A stretch of DNA of 11,287 nucleotides from an uncultured Bacilli bacterium. GTDB lineage: Bacteria; Bacillota_I; Bacilli_A; RF39; UBA660. Below are positions 7,112 through 11,287 of the stretch, one piece after another (within the stretch, counting starts at the first letter, position 1; the number at the start of each line of letters is the position of its first letter). Both the position numbers and the translations under genes were made by a program. The stretch spans positions 1 to 11,287 of the forward strand of contig CALVVP010000016.1 of assembly GCA_944363895.1 (NCBI GenBank), given 5' to 3'. The notes beneath the pieces are model-generated. The model had not been told where the DNA came from. It did no database searches and saw only the letters and a list, made by a program, of their open reading frames with translations.

Positions 7112-7435
7112 ATGAACACACAATTTAAAAAAGGCGTTTTAGAACTGATTGTTTTACTAGCTGTCAGTAAAAAAGACATGTATGGCTATGAATTAGTTTT
7201 AGAAGTATCAAAATTTGTCGATGTTAATGATGGCACCATTTATCCATTATTAAAACGATTGACTAACGATAAATATTTTGAAACTTATTTAGTTGATTCT
7301 AGTGAAGGACCAGCAAGAAAATATTATAAAATAACTGTTTTAGGAAAAGAAAGAGTGAAAGAACTTAAAAAAAATTGGACTGCTTTTGTCGGTGGCGTTA
7401 ATAAATTTATAAAGGAGTGTACAAAAGATGAATAA
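7112..7435 (+). CDS. PadR family transcriptional regulator, short form
   Basis: A 107-residue winged-helix DNA-binding protein. Helices 1 and 2 occupy about 5-35, including the family's LELIVLLAVSKKDMYGYEL (10-28). The recognition helix is GTIYPLLKRL (41-50), and the wing contains GPARKYYKIT (66-75), where the YY/YK pattern is typical of PadR. A C-terminal helix (about 77-101) would provide dimerisation. The length fits the short PadR-s2 type. An in-frame GTG at 7106 lies inside the AGAGGTG ribosome binding site, so the ATG at 7112 is used. The last 8 nt overlap the next gene, which encodes a HAAS-domain membrane protein; PadR and HAAS/DUF1700 genes are frequently paired, and PadR is expected to repress the pair. 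The inducer is unknown. Confidence 0.93.
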   Translation: MNTQFKKGVLELIVLLAVSKKDMYGYELVLEVSKFVDVNDGTIYPLLKRLTNDKYFETYLVDSSEGPARKYYKITVLGKERVKELKKNWTAFVGGVNKFIKECTKDE

Positions 7436-8792
7436 AAAAAAATTTATTAAAAAATTAAAAAACAATTTAAGCATTTTAGAGGAAAATGAAATTAATGATA
7501 TTATCGATGAATATAGTGATATTATCGATGAAAAAATCAAAAATGGCAAATCAGAAGAAGAAGCTATTAATGACTTTGGTGACATTAATGAATTAAGTAA
7601 AGAAATTTTAAAAGCTTATAAAATTAATCCTAAATTTGCTGGAACCGAAGAAAATTCAGAATTATATCAAGATTTTGAAAATGTCATTAAAAAAGGTGCT
7701 AAAAAGTTATCTAATTTTACTAAAAATTTAGTTGAAGATATAAAAAAACACGATAATATTACCTTAGAACTTATTTGTGAAATAATTATTAAAATAATAA
7801 TTTTATTGGTAATATATGCTGTCTTAGCTATCCCTTTTTGGGCATTACTTGGGTTAGGTCATGTTATCTTTGACATTGCTTTTTTCCCGTTAGATACCAT
7901 TTTAAATGTTTTATGGGGAATACTAGTTTGGATATTATATTTTGTCGTTGGCATTATAATTGCCATCACCATGTTTAAAAATAATATCAAAAGTGAAAAT
8001 CCCAAAAATGATGCAAATAAAGCGTCAAAAAAAACCGTCAAAAAAGAAAATATTGAAGAAATAAAAACCGAAAAAGTCAAAAAAGATTCGGAAGAAAAAG
8101 CAAAAAAAAAAGAACAAGTAAGTAACAATGTTTTAACTACAATTAAAACATTAATTAAAATTTTAGTCTTTATATTCTTTATATTACCAATTATATTTAT
8201 AATTGCTGGTTTGATTTTTGCCATTGTTGGGGCTATTTATTATTTAATAATCGGATTAAATTTATGGGGAATTTTAATTTTATTATTAGGACTTACCTTA
8301 TTTTTCATCTATATATATTTATTATTGAAAAATTTATTTAATCAACCTAAAAGTCGCATTGGTTTAATTTTAACAAGTATGCTCTTAATAGCGTTTGGTT
8401 CATTTTTAACTTTTGACACATTTAAAAATATCGAAATAATTGATAGTCATCATTCGGAAATTAAACATTATGAATATTTAATTGGTGACTCTATTAACAT
8501 AAAGCTAAGTAGGTTAAATAAATTAGAATATAAAGAAAACGAAGAAATGGAAGATGGCTATATAATCATTGAAGTTTATTATAATGATAATTATGTTACG
8601 CTTGAAGAACATAAAGCAAGTAATAATATAATAATTAATTCTCGTTTTCCTGATCATAATGGTTGGAAAATTTATGATGAAATTATCGATAATTTAAAAG
8701 ACAACAAAATAATTGATTATGAAGAAGCTCGTCAAATTGACTATATTATCTATGGCAATAGTAAAACATTAAAAAGTTTAAAAATCAGATAA
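7428..8792 (+). CDS. HAAS/DUF1700 domain membrane protein paired with PadR
   Basis: A 454-residue membrane protein of unknown biochemical function. Residues 1-65 match the HAAS (DUF1700) cytoplasmic domain: a basic first helix, the acidic EINDIIDEYSDIIDEKI (21-37), then the turn and helix GKSEEEAINDFGDINEL (40-56). After an amphipathic linker, hydrophobic blocks occur at about 113-183 and 240-300, each able to hold two helices or a pair of re-entrant segments, plus one helix at about 311-330. The two blocks are separated by a charged Lys/Glu linker (about 185-232). They resemble each other, each with a WGIL motif (163-166 and 280-283), which suggests internal duplication. The C-terminal 120 residues are soluble and unrecognised, probably outside if five helices are present. 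AAGGAG 10 nt before the ATG, inside the padR coding region, and the 8-nt overlap suggest coupled translation. Confidence 0.85.
   Translation: MNKKKFIKKLKNNLSILEENEINDIIDEYSDIIDEKIKNGKSEEEAINDFGDINELSKEILKAYKINPKFAGTEENSELYQDFENVIKKGAKKLSNFTKNLVEDIKKHDNITLELICEIIIKIIILLVIYAVLAIPFWALLGLGHVIFDIAFFPLDTILNVLWGILVWILYFVVGIIIAITMFKNNIKSENPKNDANKASKKTVKKENIEEIKTEKVKKDSEEKAKKKEQVSNNVLTTIKTLIKILVFIFFILPIIFIIAGLIFAIVGAIYYLIIGLNLWGILILLLGLTLFFIYIYLLLKNLFNQPKSRIGLILTSMLLIAFGSFLTFDTFKNIEIIDSHHSEIKHYEYLIGDSINIKLSRLNKLEYKENEEMEDGYIIIEVYYNDNYVTLEEHKASNNIIINSRFPDHNGWKIYDEIIDNLKDNKIIDYEEARQIDYIIYGNSKTLKSLKIR
7497..7532 (+). repeat. 15-bp direct repeat encoding a heptad
   Basis: GATATTATCGATGAA occurs at 7497-7511 and again at 7518-7532, exactly 21 bp apart. 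It encodes DIIDE twice at a 7-residue period within the acidic helix of the HAAS domain. It is probably a codon-level echo of a helical repeat, not a mobile repeat. Confidence 0.85.
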
Positions 8793-8807
8793 AACATATA
8801 GTTTTTT
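8791..8807 (+). terminator. Weak hairpin just after the HAAS gene
   Basis: AAAAC (8791-8795) and GTTTT (8801-8805) form a 5-bp stem with loop ATATA, followed by more Ts. It is too weak to rely on; the stronger terminator lies about 100 nt downstream. Confidence 0.25.
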
Positions 8808-8900
8808 GCAAAATATACTTATTAACATCGTTTAGTATTGAAAATTTATATTGCTATTATCAAATGATATTAATTCGTAATGATTAAAATATTTTAAATT

Positions 8901-8935
8901 AAAAGTAAATTAAAAACATTTAGTTTACTTTTTTT
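8901..8935 (+). terminator. Strong intrinsic terminator of the padR operon
   Basis: A continuous 14-bp stem, AAAAGTAAATTAAA (8901-8914) against TTTAGTTTACTTTT (8919-8932), contains a single T-G wobble and an AACA tetraloop. It runs into a T-tract through 8935. The stretch from 8793 to 9038 otherwise holds only the weak hairpin above and the next promoter; I see no gene in it. Confidence 0.85.
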
Positions 8936-8952
8936 CTTCATTAAAAAGAGCA

Positions 8953-8981
8953 TTGATTTTAAAGTAGAAAAATGCTAAAAT
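8953..8981 (+). promoter_or_regulatory. Promoter for the ABC transporter gene
   Basis: TTGATT (8953-8958), a 17-nt spacer and TAAAAT (8976-8981) preceded by TGC, which makes an extended -10. The leader would be about 50 nt long. No clear operator dyad is seen. Confidence 0.72.
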
Positions 8982-9038
8982 AAACTAATGTGTTAACAAC
9001 TATCGAATATACTTAAATAGTTTAAAAGGAGATAAAAA

Positions 9039-11287
9039 ATGTTAGAATTAAAAAAAATTACTAAAGTATATGAAACTAATAGCTTTAAGCAATTAGCTTT
9101 AAATGAAGTAAGCATAAATTTTAGAAAAAATGAATTTGTTTCTATTTTGGGTCCTTCTGGAAGCGGAAAGACAACTTTATTAAATATTATTGGTGGCCTA
9201 GATAAATACACAAGTGGCGACTTAATTATCAATGGAATAAGTACTAAAAAATATACTGATCGCAATTGGGATACTTATCGAAATCATCGCATCGGCTTCG
9301 TCTTTCAAAATTATAATTTAATCCCACATCAAACTATTTTAGCTAATGTTGAATTAGCTTTAACTTTATCTGGTGTATCTAAAACTGAAAGTCGAAAAAG
9401 AGCTAAAGAAGCTTTAGCCAAAGTAGGACTAAGTGATCATATCAATAAAAAGCCTAATCAATTATCTGGTGGTCAAATGCAAAGAGTTGCCATCGCAAGA
9501 GCTTTAGTTAATAATCCGGATATTTTATTAGCTGATGAACCAACTGGTGCCTTAGATTCTAAGACTAGTGAACAAATAATGAGTTTATTAAAAGAAGTTG
9601 CTAAAGATCGTTTAGTTATTATGGTTACGCATAATGCTGAATTAGCTAACCAGTACTCAACGAGAATTATCGAATTAAAAGATGGAAAAGTTACAAGTGA
9701 TAGTGATCCTTACACTAAAGTTGATAAAGAAAAAGAAGATGATAAAAAGAAAAAAACTAGTATGTCTTTTATTACCGCTTTATCACTAAGTTTAAATAAT
9801 TTAATGACTAAAAAAGGAAGAACGATCCTAACAGCTTTTGCTGGTTCCATTGGTATTATTGGCATTGCTTTAATTTTATCTTTATCAAGTGGTGTACAAA
9901 ATTATATCAATCGTGTCCAAGAAGAAGCTTTAACTTCTTATCCTTTGATGATTGAATCTAATTCCATTGATATTACATCATTTTTAGAAGAACAGCAAAA
10001 TAATATGATGAATATCGAAGAAAATCAAGATGATAAAATATATTCTAATGATATTATTGTCGATACTTTATCTGTTATGAGTAGTCAAATAAATAATAAT
10101 AATTTAGAAGCATTTAAACAATATTTAGAAAATGAGGGTAGCTACATTAACAATTACACAACAGCAATTAGTTATCAATATGCTTTAGATCTACATCTTT
10201 ATAAACCAAATACTGATGAAGGAATCGTCCAAGTCAATCCTAATACCATTTTAGAAAGTATTGGCTATTCTGAAGGAACTACAGCTTCAATCATTATGAG
10301 TGATGTTTTCAGTGAATTATTAGATAATGATGAAATGAATGCACAAATGTATCAAGTAATAAGTGGTAGAATGCCGGAAAACTATAATGAAGTAGTTATT
10401 ATGGTCGATGAAAACAATCAAATTAGTGATTATGCATTATATGCATTAGGATTAAAAGATCAAAACGAATTAAACGAATTATTTGAAAAAGTAGCTAATG
10501 GTGAAGAAATTGTAACTGAACAAGTAAGCTATGAATATGAAGAACTACTTAATTTAACTTTTAAACTCCTACTAAATACCGATTATTATGAAAAAGTAAA
10601 TGGTATGTGGGTGGATAGAAGTAATGATGAAGAATATATGAAACAAAAAATCGAAGAAGCGGAAGAGATAAAAGTAGTTGGAATTATAAAACCTAACGAA
10701 AATGCAGTAGTAACTAATAGTTTCGTCGGTGGAGTCTTATATACTACCGATTTAGAAGAATATGTTATTAACAAAATAAATGAAGCAGAAATTGTTAAAG
10801 AACAAAAAGAAAATCCAGATATCAATGTTATTACTGGATTAGAGTTTAGTGATGAAGAGTTCAATATTAATAATTTAAGTCCTGAACAACAACAATATTT
10901 AGCTTCACTACCACCAGAACAATTGGCTGAAATAATTGAAATGTATCGCGAACAGGCTAATGCAACATATGAAAGTACTCTGTTAAAATTAGGAACAGTT
11001 GATCTTAATAAACCGTCTGCAATCTATATTTATGCTAAAGATTTTAAAGCTAAAGATGAAATAAAAAACATCATAGCAAACTATAACGAAATTCAAGAAA
11101 ATAATGGTGATGAAGACAATGTCATCAACTATAGTGATTTAGTTAGCATGTTAATGAGTTCCGTTACCGATATTGTCGATATTGTTAGTTATGTATTAAT
11201 TGGTTTCGTTTCTATCTCTTTAATTGTTTCAAGCATTATGATTGGAATAATTACCTATATTTCTGTTTTAGAAAGGACTAAGGAAAT
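9039..11287 (+). CDS. MacB-like ABC exporter, fused ATPase-permease (3' end outside window)
   Basis: An uninterrupted frame of 749 codons that leaves the window. Residues 1-222 are an ABC ATPase of the LolD/MacB type: Walker A GPSGSGKTT (38-46), Q-loop Q90, signature LSGGQ (142-146), Walker B ILLADEPT (162-169) with catalytic E168-type glutamate in the DEP motif, D-loop ALDS (171-174) and switch H198. A charged linker (about 228-240) leads to the permease: helix 1 at about 262-283, an extracytoplasmic region of roughly 430 residues, then helix 2 at about 717-742 ending in the FtsX/MacB-type VLERTKE. Two more helices are expected beyond the window. The fused order matches a common Bacillota family of mechanotransmission-type transporters that move peptides or lipids, or act on envelope complexes. 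The substrate cannot be told. AAAGGAGA 7 nt before the ATG supports the start. The gene has its own promoter. Confidence 0.93.
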   Translation, partial: MLELKKITKVYETNSFKQLALNEVSINFRKNEFVSILGPSGSGKTTLLNIIGGLDKYTSGDLIINGISTKKYTDRNWDTYRNHRIGFVFQNYNLIPHQTILANVELALTLSGVSKTESRKRAKEALAKVGLSDHINKKPNQLSGGQMQRVAIARALVNNPDILLADEPTGALDSKTSEQIMSLLKEVAKDRLVIMVTHNAELANQYSTRIIELKDGKVTSDSDPYTKVDKEKEDDKKKKTSMSFITALSLSLNNLMTKKGRTILTAFAGSIGIIGIALILSLSSGVQNYINRVQEEALTSYPLMIESNSIDITSFLEEQQNNMMNIEENQDDKIYSNDIIVDTLSVMSSQINNNNLEAFKQYLENEGSYINNYTTAISYQYALDLHLYKPNTDEGIVQVNPNTILESIGYSEGTTASIIMSDVFSELLDNDEMNAQMYQVISGRMPENYNEVVIMVDENNQISDYALYALGLKDQNELNELFEKVANGEEIVTEQVSYEYEELLNLTFKLLLNTDYYEKVNGMWVDRSNDEEYMKQKIEEAEEIKVVGIIKPNENAVVTNSFVGGVLYTTDLEEYVINKINEAEIVKEQKENPDINVITGLEFSDEEFNINNLSPEQQQYLASLPPEQLAEIIEMYREQANATYESTLLKLGTVDLNKPSAIYIYAKDFKAKDEIKNIIANYNEIQENNGDEDNVINYSDLVSMLMSSVTDIVDIVSYVLIGFVSISLIVSSIMIGIITYISVLERTKE

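Noticed and set aside
7859..8224. A 121-codon minus-strand frame
   Set aside because: It is antisense to the HAAS gene's hydrophobic and Lys-rich segments and has no ribosome binding site or domain.
8993..9265. A 90-codon minus-strand frame over the start of the ABC gene
   Set aside because: It is antisense to the Walker A region and the upstream promoter, and has no supporting motif.
121..11287. Use of a Mycoplasma-type code (TGA as tryptophan)
   Set aside because: All long genes are closed with TAA/TAG and use only TGG for tryptophan, with no in-frame TGA needed to keep domains intact.
1..11287. tRNA, rRNA, CRISPR arrays, insertion sequences or phage genes
   Set aside because: No cloverleaf or conserved tRNA arms, no spaced identical repeats, no transposase-like frames and no terminal inverted repeats were seen.

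Overview
The window is AT-rich (about 30% G+C by eye) and every gene is on the + strand. Purine-rich Shine-Dalgarno sites, sigma-A-type promoters, a DivIB-type FtsQ, an FtsA with a C-terminal amphipathic helix and a PadR/HAAS pair point to a low-G+C Bacillota, probably an uncultured gut-type member of the Bacilli (RF39/Erysipelotrichia-like). That placement is an inference. Tryptophan is read from TGG and no gene contains in-frame TGA, so the standard bacterial code fits and a Mycoplasma-type code is unnecessary. The complete genes end in TAA (seven) or TAG (one).

Layout: (1) 121-1893 encodes a secreted type IV pilin-like protein: a classic prepilin N-terminus followed by two tandem, diverged copies of a roughly 190-residue domain resembling the DUF6273 type. 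A terminator closes it. (2) 2002-7026 is a compact division and cell-wall (dcw) block, murG-murB-divIB-ftsA-ftsZ, with gaps of 4, 8, 60 and 12 nt. It has an extended -10 promoter before murG, a second likely promoter before ftsA, a possible internal promoter near the end of ftsA, and a hairpin terminator after ftsZ. (3) 7112-8792 is a two-gene unit driven by a perfect consensus promoter: a short PadR regulator and a HAAS/DUF1700 membrane protein that overlap by 8 nt. (4) After a 14-bp hairpin terminator and another promoter, a MacB-like ABC transporter (ATPase and permease fused) starts at 9039 and runs off the window, ending just past its second membrane helix.

Function: MurB and MurG supply UDP-MurNAc and lipid II. 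DivIB, FtsA and FtsZ form part of the divisome, with FtsA tethering FtsZ to the membrane. Wall-precursor synthesis and Z-ring components are therefore co-transcribed. PadR probably controls its own operon; the HAAS protein is its usual partner. Whether the ABC exporter belongs to the same response is only suggested by adjacency.

Most of the window is well-known biology. The least explained parts are the pilin-like fusion with its regularly spaced cysteine pairs, the duplicated membrane module of the HAAS protein, and the large extracytoplasmic domain of the ABC exporter. I found no RNA genes, CRISPR arrays, insertion sequences or phage genes.
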